From Leuctra nigra (Eukaryota; Arthropoda; Insecta; Plecoptera; Leuctridae), in the NCBI GenBank assembly GCA_934045905.1, contig OW203770.1:30446409-30510408 (forward strand): 64,000 bases of DNA, written 5' to 3'. Shown in pieces: positions 10,436 to 23,800 of the stretch. The translations under genes were made by a program, and so were the position numbers. Position 1 is the stretch's first letter. Each line of letters starts with the position of its first letter. Under the pieces are notes generated by a model. That model worked only from the letters and a program-made list of their open reading frames with translations. It had not been told where the DNA came from and ran no database searches.

Positions 10436-13400
10436 CTGAAATCAGGACACTCAATCATGCAAGACACACTGGTGTCGGCGATGTCTTGGAGGTGGTAGTT
10501 GCAGACTGGTGTTAGATGACTCCAAGCGACGAGGGGGAGAAGAAAGATGAGACAGAGAGTCCCCAGGACGTGGCCTCCTGAAATCAGGACACTCAATCAT
10601 GCAAGACACACTGGTGTCGGCGATGTCTTGGAGGTGGCAGTTGCAGACTGGTGTTAGATGACTCCAAGCGACGAGGGGGAGGAGAAGGATGACACAGAGA
10701 GTCCCCAGGACGTTGCCTCCTGAAATCAGGACACTCAATCATGCAGGACACACTGGTGTCGGCGATGTCTTGGAGGTGGTAGTTGCAGACTGGTGTTAGA
10801 TGACTCCAAGCGACGAAGGGGAGGAGAAGGATGACACAGAGAGTCCCCAGGACGTGGCCTTCTGAAATCAGGACACTCAATCATGCAAGACACACTGGTG
10901 TCGGCGATGTCTTGGAGGTGGCAGTTGCAGACTGGTGTTAGATGACTCCAAGCGACGAGGGGGAGGAGAAGGATGACACAGAGAGTCCCCAGGACGTGGC
11001 CTCCTGAAATCAGGACACTCAATCATGCAAGACACACTGGTGTCGGCGATGTCTTGGAGGTGGCAGTTGCAGACTGGTGTTAGATGACTCCAAGCGACGA
11101 GGGGGAGGAGAAGGATGACACAGAGAGTCCCCAGGACGTTGCCTCCTGAAATCAGGACACTCAATCATGCAGGACACACTGGTGTCGGCGATGTCTTGGA
11201 GGTGGTAGTTGCAGACTGGTGTTAGATGACTCCAAGCGACGAGGGGGAGGAGAAGGATGACACAGAGAGTCCCCAGGACGTTGCCTCCTGAAATCAGGAC
11301 ACTCAATCATGCAGGACACACTGGTGTCGGCGATGTCTTGGAGGTGGTAGTTGCAGACTGGTGTTAGATGACTCCAAGCGACGAAGGGGAGGAGAAGGAT
11401 GACACAGAGAGTCCCCAGGACGTTGCCTCCTGAAATCAGGACACTCAATCATGCAGGACACACTGGTGTCGGCGATGTCTTGGAGGTGGCAGTTGCAGAC
11501 TGGTGTTAGATGACTCCAAGCGACGAGGGGGAGAAGAAAGATGAGACAGAGAGTCCCCAGGACGTGGCCTCCTGAAATCAGGACACTCAATCATGCAAGA
11601 CACACTGGTGTCGGCGATGTCTTGGAGGTGGCAGTTGCAGACTGGTGTTAGATGACTCCAAGCGACGAGGGGGAGGAGAAGGATGACACAGAGAGTCCCC
11701 AGGACGTGGCCTCCTGAAATCAGGACACTCAATCATGCAAGACACACTGGTGTCGGCGATGTCTTGGAGGTGGCAGTTGCAGACTGGTGTAAGATGACTC
11801 CAAGCGACGAGGGGGAGAAGAAAGATGACACAGAGAGTCCCCAGGACGTGGCCTCCTGAAATCAGGACACTCAATCATGCAAGACACACTGGTGTCGGCG
11901 ATGTCTTGGAGGTGGCAGTTGCAGACTGGTGTTAGATGACTCCAAGCGACGAGGGGGAGGAGAAGGATGACACAGAGAGTCCCCAGGACGTTGCCTCCTG
12001 AAATCAGGACACTCAATCATGCAGGACACACTGGTGTCGGCGATGTCTTGGAGGTGGTAGTTGCAGACTGGTGTTAGATGACTCCAAGCGACGAGGGGGA
12101 GGAGAAGGATGACACAGAGAGTCCCCAGGACGTTGCCTCCTGAAATCAGGACACTCAATCATGCAGGACACACTGGTGTCGGCGATGTCTTGGAGGTGGT
12201 AGTTGCAGACTGGTGTTAGATGACTCCAAGCGACGAGGGGGAGGAGAAGGATGACACAGAGAGTCCCCAGGACGTTGCCTCCTGAAATCAGGACACTCAA
12301 TCATGCAGGACACACTGGTGTCGGCGATGTCTTGGAGGTGGCAGTTGCAGACTGGTGTTAGATGACTCCAAGCGACGAGGGGGAGAAGAAAGATGAGACA
12401 GAGAGTCCCCAGGACGTGGCCTCCTGAAATCAGGACACTCAATCATGCAAGACACACTGGTGTCGGCGATGTCTTGGAGGTGGCAGTTGCAGACTGGTGT
12501 AAGATGACTCCAAGCGACGAGGGGGAGAAGAAAGATGAGACAGAGAGTCCCCAGGACGTGGCCTCCTGAAATCAGGACACTCAATCATGCAAGACACACT
12601 GGTGTCGGCGATGTCTTGGAGGTGGTAGTTGCAGACTGGTGTTAGATGACTCCAAGCGACGAGGGGGAGAAGAAAGATGAGACAGAGAGTCCCCAGGACG
12701 TGGCCTCCTGAAATCAGGACACTCAATCATGCAAGACACACTGGTGTCGGCGATGTCTTGGAGGTGGCAGTTGCAGACTGGTGTAAGATGACTCCAAGCG
12801 ACGAGGGGGAGGAGAAGGATGACACAGAGAGTCCCCAGGACGTGGCCTTCTGAAATCAGGACACTCCATCATGCAAGACACACTGGTGTCGGCGATGTCT
12901 TGGAGGTGGTAGTTGCAGACTGGCTGGGGCTGACAAGCGATGAGGGGGAGGAGAAGGATGACACAGAGAGTCCCCAGGACGTGGCCTCCTGAAATCAGGA
13001 CACTCAATCATGCAAGACACACTGGTGTCGGCGATGTCTTGGAGGTGGTAGTTGCAGACTGGTGTTAGATGACTCCAAGCGACGAAGGGGAGGAGAAGGA
13101 TGACACAGAGAGTCCCCAGGACGTGGCCTCCTGAAATCAGGACACTCAATCATGCAAGACACACTGGTGTCGGCGATGTCTTGGAGGTGGCAGTTGCAGA
13201 CTGGTGTTAGATGACTCCAAGCGACGAAGGGGAGGAGAAGGATGACACAGAGAGTACCCAGGACGTTGCCTCCTGAAATCAGGACACTCAATCATGCAAG
13301 ACACACTGGTGTCGGCGATGTCTTGGAGGTGGTAGTTGCAGACTGGTGTTAGATGACTCCAAGCGACGAAGGGGAGGAGAAGGATGACACAGAGAGTCCC

Positions 13401-16400
13401 CAGGACGTGGCCTCCTGAAATCAGGACACTCAATCATGCAAGACACACTGGTGTCGGCGATGTCTTGGAGGTGGCAGTTGCAGACTGGTGTTAGATGACT
13501 CCAAGCGACGAGGGGGAGGAGAAGGATGACACAGAGAGTCCCCAGGACGTGGCCTCCTGAAATCAGGACACTCAATCATGCAAGACACACTGGTGTCGGC
13601 GATGTCTTGGAGGTGGCAGTTGCAGACTGGTGTTAGATGACTCCAAGCGACGAGGGGGAGGAGAAGGATGACACAGAGAGTCCCCAGGACGTTGCCTCCT
13701 GAAATCAGGACACTCAATCATGCAGGACACACTGGTGTCGGCGATGTCTTGGAGGTGGTAGTTGCAGACTGGTGTTAGATGACTCCAAGCGACGAGGGGG
13801 AGGAGAAGGATGACACAGAGAGTCCCCAGGACGTTGCCTCCTGAAATCAGGACACTCAATCATGCAGGACACACTGGTGTCGGCGATGTCTTGGAGGTGG
13901 TAGTTGCAGACTGGTGTTAGATGACTCCAAGCGACGAGGGGGAGGAGAAGGATGACACAGAGAGTCCCCAGGACGTTGCCTCCTGAAATCAGGACACTCA
14001 ATCATGCAGGACACACTGGTGTCGGCGATGTCTTGGAGGTGGCAGTTGCAGACTGGTGTTAGATGACTCCAAGCGACGAGGGGGAGAAGAAAGATGAGAC
14101 AGAGAGTCCCCAGGACGTGGCCTCCTGAAATCAGGACACTCAATCATGCAAGACACACTGGTGTCGGCGATGTCTTGGAGGTGGCAGTTGCAGACTGGTG
14201 TTAGATGACTCCAAGCGACGAGGGGGAGGAGAAGGATGACACAGAGAGTCCCCAGGACGTGGCCTCCTGAAATCAGGACACTCAATCATGCAAGACACAC
14301 TGGTGTCGGCGATGTCTTGGAGGTGGCAGTTGCAGACTGGTGTAAGATGACTCCAAGCGACGAGGGGGAGAAGAAAGATGACACAGAGAGTCCCCAGGAC
14401 GTGGCCTCCTGAAATCAGGACACTCAATCATGCAAGACACACTGGTGTCGGCGATGTCTTGGAGGTGGCAGTTGCAGACTGGTGTTAGATGACTCCAAGC
14501 GACGAGGGGGAGGAGAAGGATGACACAGAGAGTCCCCAGGACGTTGCCTCCTGAAATCAGGACACTCAATCATGCAGGACACACTGGTGTCGGCGATGTC
14601 TTGGAGGTGGTAGTTGCAGACTGGTGTTAGATGACTCCAAGCGACGAGGGGGAGGAGAAGGATGACACAGAGAGTCCCCAGGACGTTGCCTCCTGAAATC
14701 AGGACACTCAATCATGCAGGACACACTGGTGTCGGCGATGTCTTGGAGGTGGTAGTTGCAGACTGGTGTTAGATGACTCCAAGCGACGAGGGGGAGGAGA
14801 AGGATGACACAGAGAGTCCCCAGGACGTTGCCTCCTGAAATCAGGACACTCAATCATGCAGGACACACTGGTGTCGGCGATGTCTTGGAGGTGGCAGTTG
14901 CAGACTGGTGTTAGATGACTCCAAGCGACGAGGGGGAGAAGAAAGATGAGACAGAGAGTCCCCAGGACGTGGCCTCCTGAAATCAGGACACTCAATCATG
15001 CAAGACACACTGGTGTCGGCGATGTCTTGGAGGTGGCAGTTGCAGACTGGTGTAAGATGACTCCAAGCGACGAGGGGGAGAAGAAAGATGAGACAGAGAG
15101 TCCCCAGGACGTGGCCTCCTGAAATCAGGACACTCAATCATGCAAGACACACTGGTGTCGGCGATGTCTTGGAGGTGGTAGTTGCAGACTGGTGTTAGAT
15201 GACTCCAAGCGACGAGGGGGAGAAGAAAGATGAGACAGAGAGTCCCCAGGACGTGGCCTCCTGAAATCAGGACACTCAATCATGCAAGACACACTGGTGT
15301 CGGCGATGTCTTGGAGGTGGCAGTTGCAGACTGGTGTAAGATGACTCCAAGCGACGAGGGGGAGGAGAAGGATGACACAGAGAGTCCCCAGGACGTGGCC
15401 TTCTGAAATCAGGACACTCCATCATGCAAGACACACTGGTGTCGGCGATGTCTTGGAGGTGGTAGTTGCAGACTGGCTGGGGCTGACAAGCGATGAGGGG
15501 GAGGAGAAGGATGACACAGAGAGTCCCCAGGACGTGGCCTCCTGAAATCAGGACACTCAATCATGCAAGACACACTGGTGTCGGCGATGTCTTGGAGGTG
15601 GTAGTTGCAGACTGGTGTTAGATGACTCCAAGCGACGAAGGGGAGGAGAAGGATGACACAGAGAGTCCCCAGGACGTGGCCTCCTGAAATCAGGACACTC
15701 AATCATGCAAGACACACTGGTGTCGGCGATGTCTTGGAGGTGGCAGTTGCAGACTGGTGTTAGATGACTCCAAGCGACGAAGGGGAGGAGAAGGATGACA
15801 CAGAGAGTACCCAGGACGTTGCCTCCTGAAATCAGGACACTCAATCATGCAAGACACACTGGTGTCGGCGATGTCTTGGAGGTGGTAGTTGCAGACTGGT
15901 GTTAGATGACTCCAAGCGACGAAGGGGAGGAGAAGGATGACACAGAGAGTCCCCAGGACGTGGCCTCCTGAAATCAGGACACTCAATCATGCAAGACACA
16001 CTGGTGTCGGCGATGTCTTGGAGGTGGCAGTTGCAGACTGGTGTAAGATGACTCCAAGCGACGAGGGGGAGGAGAAGGATGACACAGAGAGTCCCCAGGA
16101 CGTGGCCTTCTGAAATCAGGACACTCCATTATGCAGGACACACTGGTGTCGGCGATGTCTTGGAGGTGGTAGTTGCAGACTGGTGTTAGATGACTCCAAG
16201 CGACGAAGGGGAGGAGAAGGATGACACAGAGAGTACCCAGGACGTGGCCTCCTGAAATCAGGACACTCAATCATGCAAGACACACTGGTGTCGGCGATGT
16301 CTTGGAGGTGGTAGTTGCAGACTGGTGTTAGATGACTCCAAGCGACGAAGGGGAGGAGAAGGATGACACAGAGAGTACCCAGGACGTGGCCTCCTGAAAT

Positions 16401-19400
16401 CAGGACACTCAATCATGCAAGACACACTGGTGTCGGCGATGTCTTGGAGGTGGTAGTTGCAGACTGGTGTTAGATGACTCCAAGCGACGAAGGGGAGGAG
16501 AAGGATGACACAGAGAGTCCCCAGGACGTGGCCTTCTGAAATCAGGACACTCAATCATGCAGGACACACTGGTGTCGGCGATGTCTTGGAGGTGGTAGTT
16601 GCAGACTGGCTGGGGCTGACAAGCGATGAGGGGGAGGAGAAGGATGACACAGAGAGTCCCCAGGACGTGGCCTTCTGAAATCAGGACACTCAATCATGCA
16701 GGACACACTGGTGTCGGCGATGTCTTGGAGGTGGTAGTTGCAGACTGGCTGGGGCTGACAAGCGACGAGGGGGAGAAGAAAGATGACACAGAGAGTCCCC
16801 AGGACGTGGCCTCCTGAAATCAGGACACTCAATCATGCAAGACACACTGGTGTCGGCGATGTCTTGGAGGTGGCAGTTGCAGACTGGTGTTAGATGACTC
16901 CAAGCGACGAGGGGGAGGAGAAGGATGACACAGAGAGTCCCCAGGACGTTGCCTCCTGAAATCAGGACACTCAATCATGCAGGACACACTGGTGTCGGCG
17001 ATGTCTTGGAGGTGGTAGTTGCAGACTGGTGTTAGATGACTCCAAGCGACGAGGGGGAGGAGAAGGATGACACAGAGAGTCCCCAGGACGTTGCCTCCTG
17101 AAATCAGGACACTCAATCATGCAGGACACACTGGTGTCGGCGATGTCTTGGAGGTGGTAGTTGCAGACTGGTGTTAGATGACTCCAAGCGACGAGGGGGA
17201 GGAGAAGGATGACACAGAGAGTCCCCAGGACGTTGCCTCCTGAAATCAGGACACTCAATCATGCAGGACACACTGGTGTCGGCGATGTCTTGGAGGTGGC
17301 AGTTGCAGACTGGTGTTAGATGACTCCAAGCGACGAGGGGGAGAAGAAAGATGAGACAGAGAGTCCCCAGGACGTGGCCTCCTGAAATCAGGACACTCAA
17401 TCATGCAAGACACACTGGTGTCGGCGATGTCTTGGAGGTGGCAGTTGCAGACTGGTGTAAGATGACTCCAAGCGACGAGGGGGAGAAGAAAGATGAGACA
17501 GAGAGTCCCCAGGACGTGGCCTCCTGAAATCAGGACACTCAATCATGCAAGACACACTGGTGTCGGCGATGTCTTGGAGGTGGTAGTTGCAGACTGGTGT
17601 TAGATGACTCCAAGCGACGAGGGGGAGAAGAAAGATGAGACAGAGAGTCCCCAGGACGTGGCCTCCTGAAATCAGGACACTCAATCATGCAAGACACACT
17701 GGTGTCGGCGATGTCTTGGAGGTGGCAGTTGCAGACTGGTGTAAGATGACTCCAAGCGACGAGGGGGAGGAGAAGGATGACACAGAGAGTCCCCAGGACG
17801 TGGCCTTCTGAAATCAGGACACTCCATCATGCAAGACACACTGGTGTCGGCGATGTCTTGGAGGTGGTAGTTGCAGACTGGCTGGGGCTGACAAGCGATG
17901 AGGGGGAGGAGAAGGATGACACAGAGAGTCCCCAGGACGTGGCCTCCTGAAATCAGGACACTCAATCATGCAAGACACACTGGTGTCGGCGATGTCTTGG
18001 AGGTGGTAGTTGCAGACTGGTGTTAGATGACTCCAAGCGACGAAGGGGAGGAGAAGGATGACACAGAGAGTCCCCAGGACGTGGCCTCCTGAAATCAGGA
18101 CACTCAATCATGCAAGACACACTGGTGTCGGCGATGTCTTGGAGGTGGCAGTTGCAGACTGGTGTAAGATGACTCCAAGCGACGAGGGGGAGGAGAAGGA
18201 TGACACAGAGAGTCCCCAGGACGTGGCCTTCTGAAATCAGGACACTCCATTATGCAGGACACACTGGTGTCGGCGATGTCTTGGAGGTGGTAGTTGCAGA
18301 CTGGTGTTAGATGACTCCAAGCGACGAAGGGGAGGAGAAGGATGACACAGAGAGTACCCAGGACGTGGCCTCCTGAAATCAGGACACTCAATCATGCAAG
18401 ACACACTGGTGTCGGCGATGTCTTGGAGGTGGTAGTTGCAGACTGGTGTTAGATGACTCCAAGCGACGAAGGGGAGGAGAAGGATGACACAGAGAGTACC
18501 CAGGACGTGGCCTCCTGAAATCAGGACACTCAATCATGCAAGACACACTGGTGTCGGCGATGTCTTGGAGGTGGTAGTTGCAGACTGGTGTTAGATGACT
18601 CCAAGCGACGAAGGGGAGGAGAAGGATGACACAGAGAGTCCCCAGGACGTGGCCTTCTGAAATCAGGACACTCAATCATGCAGGACACACTGGTGTCGGC
18701 GATGTCTTGGAGGTGGTAGTTGCAGACTGGCTGGGGCTGACAAGCGATGAGGGGGAGGAGAAGGATGACACAGAGAGTCCCCAGGACGTGGCCTTCTGAA
18801 ATCAGGACACTCAATCATGCAGGACACACTGGTGTCGGCGATGTCTTGGAGGTGGTAGTTGCAGACTGGCTGGGGCTGACAAGCGATGAGGGGGAGAAGA
18901 AGGATGACACAGAGAGTCCCCAGGACGTGGCCTTCTGAAATCAGGACACTCAATCATGCAAGACACACTGGTGTCGGCGATGTCTTGGAGGTGGCAGTTG
19001 CAGACTGGTGTAAGATGACTCCAAGCGACGAGGGGGAGGAGAAGGATGACACAGAGAGTCCCCAGGACGTGGCCTTCTGAAATCAGGACACTCCATCATG
19101 CAAGACACACTGGTGTCGGCGATGTCTTGGAGGTGGTAGTTGCAGACTGGCTGGGGCTGACAAGCGATGAGGGGGAGGAGAAGGATGACACAGAGAGTCC
19201 CCAGGACGTGGCCTCCTGAAATCAGGACACTCAATCATGCAAGACACACTGGTGTCGGCGATGTCTTGGAGGTGGTAGTTGCAGACTGGTGTTAGATGAC
19301 TCCAAGCGACGAAGGGGAGGAGAAGGATGACACAGAGAGTCCCCAGGACGTGGCCTCCTGAAATCAGGACACTCAATCATGCAAGACACACTGGTGTCGG

Positions 19401-22400
19401 CGATGTCTTGGAGGTGGCAGTTGCAGACTGGTGTTAGATGACTCCAAGCGACGAAGGGGAGGAGAAGGATGACACAGAGAGTACCCAGGACGTTGCCTCC
19501 TGAAATCAGGACACTCAATCATGCAAGACACACTGGTGTCGGCGATGTCTTGGAGGTGGTAGTTGCAGACTGGTGTTAGATGACTCCAAGCGACGAAGGG
19601 GAGGAGAAGGATGACACAGAGAGTCCCCAGGACGTGGCCTCCTGAAATCAGGACACTCAATCATGCAAGACACACTGGTGTCGGCGATGTCTTGGAGGTG
19701 GCAGTTGCAGACTGGTGTAAGATGACTCCAAGCGACGAGGGGGAGGAGAAGGATGACACAGAGAGTCCCCAGGACGTGGCCTTCTGAAATCAGGACACTC
19801 CATTATGCAGGACACACTGGTGTCGGCGATGTCTTGGAGGTGGTAGTTGCAGACTGGTGTTAGATGACTCCAAGCGACGAAGGGGAGGAGAAGGATGACA
19901 CAGAGAGTACCCAGGACGTGGCCTCCTGAAATCAGGACACTCAATCATGCAAGACACACTGGTGTCGGCGATGTCTTGGAGGTGGTAGTTGCAGACTGGT
20001 GTTAGATGACTCCAAGCGACGAAGGGGAGGAGAAGGATGACACAGAGAGTACCCAGGACGTGGCCTCCTGAAATCAGGACACTCAATCATGCAAGACACA
20101 CTGGTGTCGGCGATGTCTTGGAGGTGGTAGTTGCAGACTGGTGTTAGATGACTCCAAGCGACGAAGGGGAGGAGAAGGATGACACAGAGAGTACCCAGGA
20201 CGTTGCCTCCTGAAATCAGGACACTCAATCATGCAAGACACACTGGTGTCGGCGATGTCTTGGAGGTGGCAGTTGCAGACTGGTGTTAGATGACTCCAAG
20301 CGACGAAGGGGAGGAGAAGGATGACACAGAGAGTACCCAGGACGTGGCCTCCTGAAATCAGGACACTCAATCATGCAAGACACACTGGTGTCGGCGATGT
20401 CTTGGAGGTGGTAGTTGCAGACTGGTGTTAGATGACTCCAAGCGACGAAGGGGAGGAGAAGGATGACACAGAGAGTACCCAGGACGTTGCCTCCTGAAAT
20501 CAGGACACTCAATCATGCAAGACACACTGGTGTCGGCGATGTCTTGGAGGTGGTAGTTGCAGACTGGTGTTAGATGACTCCAAGCGACGAAGGGGAGGAG
20601 AAGGATGACACAGAGAGTACCCAGGACGTGGCCTCCTGAAATCAGGACACTCAATCATGCAAGACACACTGGTGTCGGCGATGTCTTGGAGGTGGTAGTT
20701 GCAGACTGGTGTTAGATGACTCCAAGCGACGAAGGGGAGGAGAAGGATGACACAGAGAGTACCCAGGACGTTGCCTCCTGAAATCAGGACACTCAATCAT
20801 GCAAGACACACTGGTGTCGGCGATGTCTTGGAGGTGGCAGTTGCAGACTGGTGTAAGATGACTCCAAGCGACGAGGGGGAGGAGAAGGATGACACAGAGA
20901 GTCCCCAGGACGTGGCCTTCTGAAATCAGGACACTCCATTATGCAGGACACACTGGTGTCGGCGATGTCTTGGAGGTGGTAGTTGCAGACTGGTGTTAGA
21001 TGACTCCAAGCGACGAAGGGGAGGAGAAGGATGACACAGAGAGTCCCCAGGACGTGGCCTTCTGAAATCAGGACACTCAATCATGCAGGACACACTGGTG
21101 TCGGCGATGTCTTGGAGGTGGTAGTTGCAGACTGGCTGGGGCTGACAAGCGATGAGGGGGAGGAGAAGGATGACACAGAGAGTCCCCAGGACGTGGCCTT
21201 CTGAAATCAGGACACTCAATCATGCAGGACACACTGGTGTCGGCGATGTCTTGGAGGTGGTAGTTGCAGACTGGCTGGGGCTGACAAGCGATGAGGGGGA
21301 GAAGAAGGATGACACAGAGAGTCCCCAGGACGTGGCCTTCTGAAATCAGGACACTCAATCATGCAAGACACACTGGTGTCGGCGATGTCTTGGAGGTGGT
21401 AGTTACAGACTGGCTGGGGCTGACAAGCGATAAGGGGGAGGAGAAGGATGACACAGAGAGTCCCCAGGACGTGGCCTTCTGAAATCAGGACACTCAATCA
21501 TGCAGGACACACTGGTGTCGGCGATGTCTTGGAGGTGGTAGTTGCAGACTGGCTGGGGCTGACAAGCGATGAGGGGGAGGAAAAGGATGACACAGAGAGT
21601 CCCCAGGACGTGGCCTTCTGAAATCAGGACACTCAATCATGCAAGACACACTGGTGTCGGCGATGTCTTGGAGGTGGTAGTTGCAGACTGGCTGGGGCTG
21701 ACAAGCGATGAGGGGGAGGAAAAGGATGACACAGAGAGTCCCCAGGACGTGGCCTTCTGAAATCAGGACACTCAATCATGCAAGACACACTGGTGTCGGC
21801 GATGTCTTGGAGGTGGTAGTTGCAGACTGGCTGGGGCTGACAAGCGATGAGGGGGAGGAGAAGGATGACACAGAGAGTCCCCAGGACGTGGCCTCCTGAA
21901 ATCAGGACACTCCATCATGCAGGACACACTGGTGTCGGCGATGTCTTGGAGGTGGTAGTTGCAGACTGGTGTTAGATGACTCCAAGCGACGAGGGGGAGA
22001 AGTAGGATGACACAGAGAGTCCCCAGGACGTTGCCTCCTGAAATCAGGACACTCAATCATGCAAGACACACTGGTGTCGGCGATGTCTTGGAGGTGGCAG
22101 TTGCAGACTGGTGTTAGCTGACTCCAAGCGACGAGGGGGAGAAGAAGGATGACACAGAGAGTCCCCAGGACGTGGGCTCCTGAAATCAGGACACTCAATC
22201 ATGCAGGACACACTGGTGTCGGCGATGTCTTGGAGGTGGTAGTTGCAGACTGGCTGGGGCTGACAAGCGATGAGGGGGAGAAGAAGGATGACACAGAGAG
22301 TCCCCAGGACGTGGCCTTCTGAAATCAGGACACTCAATCATGCAAGACACACTGGTGTCGGCGATGTCTTGGAGGTGGTAGTTGCAGACTGGCTGGGGCT

Positions 22401-23180
22401 GACAAGCGATGAGGGGGAGGAGAAGGATGACACAGAGAGTCCCCAGGACGTGGCCTTCTGAAATCAGGACACTCAATCATGCAGGACACACTGGTGTCGG
22501 CGATGTCTTGGAGGTGGTAGTTGCAGACTGGCTGGGGCTGACAAGCGATGAGGGGGAGGAGAAGGATGACACAGAGAGTCCCCAGGACGTGGCCTTCTGA
22601 AATCAGGACACTCAATCATGCAAGACACACTGGTGTCGGCGATGTCTTGGAGGTGGTAGTTGCAGACTGGCTGGGGCTGACAAGCGATGAGGGGGAGGAG
22701 AAGGATGACACAGAGAGTCCCCAGGACGTGGCCTCCTGAAATCAGGACACTCCATCATGCAGGACACACTGGTGTCGGCGATGTCTTGGAGGTGGTAGTT
22801 GCAGACTGGTGTTAGATGACTCCAAGCGACGAGGGGGAGAAGTAGGATGACACAGAGAGTCCCCAGGACGTTGCCTCCTGAAATCAGGACACTCAATCAT
22901 GCAAGACACACTGGTGTCGGCGATGTCTTGGAGGTGGCAGTTGCAGACTGGTGTTAGCTGACTCCAAGCGACGAGGGGGAGAAGAAGGATGACACAGAGA
23001 GTCCCCAGGACGTGGGCTCCTGAAATCAGGACACTCAATCATGCAGGACACACTGGTGTCGGCGATGTCTTGGAGGTGGTAGTTGCAGACTGGCTGGGGC
23101 TGACAATCTATGAGGGGGAGGAGAAGGATGACACAGAGAGTCCCCAGGACGTGGCCTCCTGAAATCAGGACACTCAATCT
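10313..23180 (-). repeat. Tandem array derived from the LRR gene's 5' coding segment (90 extra units)
   Basis: Counting unit starts from 10454 to 23177 gives 12,723 bases. That equals 71 units of 142 bp plus 19 units of 139 bp; the gene carries one more copy at 10313-10454. Each unit holds the acceptor CTGATTTCAG and codes for the gene's signal peptide and N-terminal cysteine region, ending in TGTCTTGC or TGTCCTGC before the next unit. The 139-bp type replaces the AWSHLTP coding with ACQPQP. Units are not multiples of three (142), so reading through one enters the next in another frame and stops there. No good GT donor is visible in a unit, so units cannot easily act as internal exons. Higher-order periods are visible at 2,553, 2,405 and 840 bp. 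I interpret the array as lying in the gene's 5' intron or replacing its 5' end. Confidence 0.85.
10436..10450 (-). promoter_or_regulatory. Predicted splice acceptor of the LRR exon
   Basis: On the minus strand, TGTCCTGATTTCAG precedes GAGGCC. It offers a CTGAT branch-like site and a short pyrimidine run before CAG. It is needed because the LRR frame is closed by TGA at 10455-10457 and has no ATG. The same acceptor is repeated in every unit of the upstream array. Confidence 0.5.
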
Positions 23181-23800
23181 AGTAAGCGCGAGCGTTTTTG
23201 CTGCTATTTGCAGGTACTTTCGTGGATACGATTGGAGACGAAATGGGTTGACGAAATTATTTTAAATTTTTTTCATGATAAGATAAAATACAAACTAAGG
23301 GTTATCCTTTGCTGTATTTTATAATTTTTTGATTCGTTAATTGAAGAGCTCCCCAGAACAAGGCTGAATGTGACACATTTTTCAAAACGCGTTTTTTTGC
23401 TTTAAAAGGATGAATAGCAATATATCCGTAAGATGGCGCAATCTAAGTTCAAAATATTGAACCTATCCCCTCTAAAAGAAGAATTGAAATCACTGGTTAA
23501 CATTGGTGGCTTATCTGGTGTTGGTTGGTTTTTAGTCGTTCCTGAACAATTTAAGAAATGTCACATTCAGCCTTATTCCGGGGAGCTCTTCAATTATAGT
23601 AATAATTAGTTGATTTTTGATGAAAATGTGGATATGAAAATTTATTTAAAAAATGTACCAAGTGATAATGCTAAGTTTGTCATTCATCTATTCATGATTA
23701 AAATTTGAGATCAAATGGTTCATGGGTTTGGTCTCCAATCGTATTCTAAATTTCATAGTTTTGGACGGTTTTGTTGAATAACCGGCGCCTAATTAACAAG
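23181..23800. repeat. Palindromic GCGCGAGCG-type repeat abutting the array
   Basis: AAGCGCGAGCG...TACGATTGGAGA at 23186 matches 32159-32215. The right half, TTTGAGATCAAATGGTT to AACCGGCGCCTAATTAAC, matches 32413-32420 plus 40488-40575. The two halves are inverted arms (GGGTTATCC near 23297; the other arm GTACCAAGTGATAA near 23653). The array ends exactly where this repeat begins. A smaller element (23345-23597) sits in its centre. Confidence 0.55.
23345..23597. mobile_element. Small TIR element (about 250 bp)
   Basis: The inverted ends are GAAGAGCTCCCCAGAACAAG near 23345 and the complement ending GGGGAGCTCTTC near 23593. The match extends through the CTGAATGTGACA block. AATT flanks both sides and may be the duplicated target. 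The interior is non-coding. Confidence 0.5.

Noticed and set aside
16626..22739. Plus-strand 63-codon frames across the array
   Set aside because: Antisense shadows present only in units with the ACQPQP variant; no domain or independent support.
10455..23180. About 90 overlapping ~95-codon minus-strand genes
   Set aside because: They are one repeat unit read through two frames, start at TTG directly after TGA, and come from array homogeneity, not from separate genes.
10455..23180. CRISPR array
   Set aside because: Units are contiguous with no unique spacers, derive from a coding exon, and the DNA is eukaryotic.
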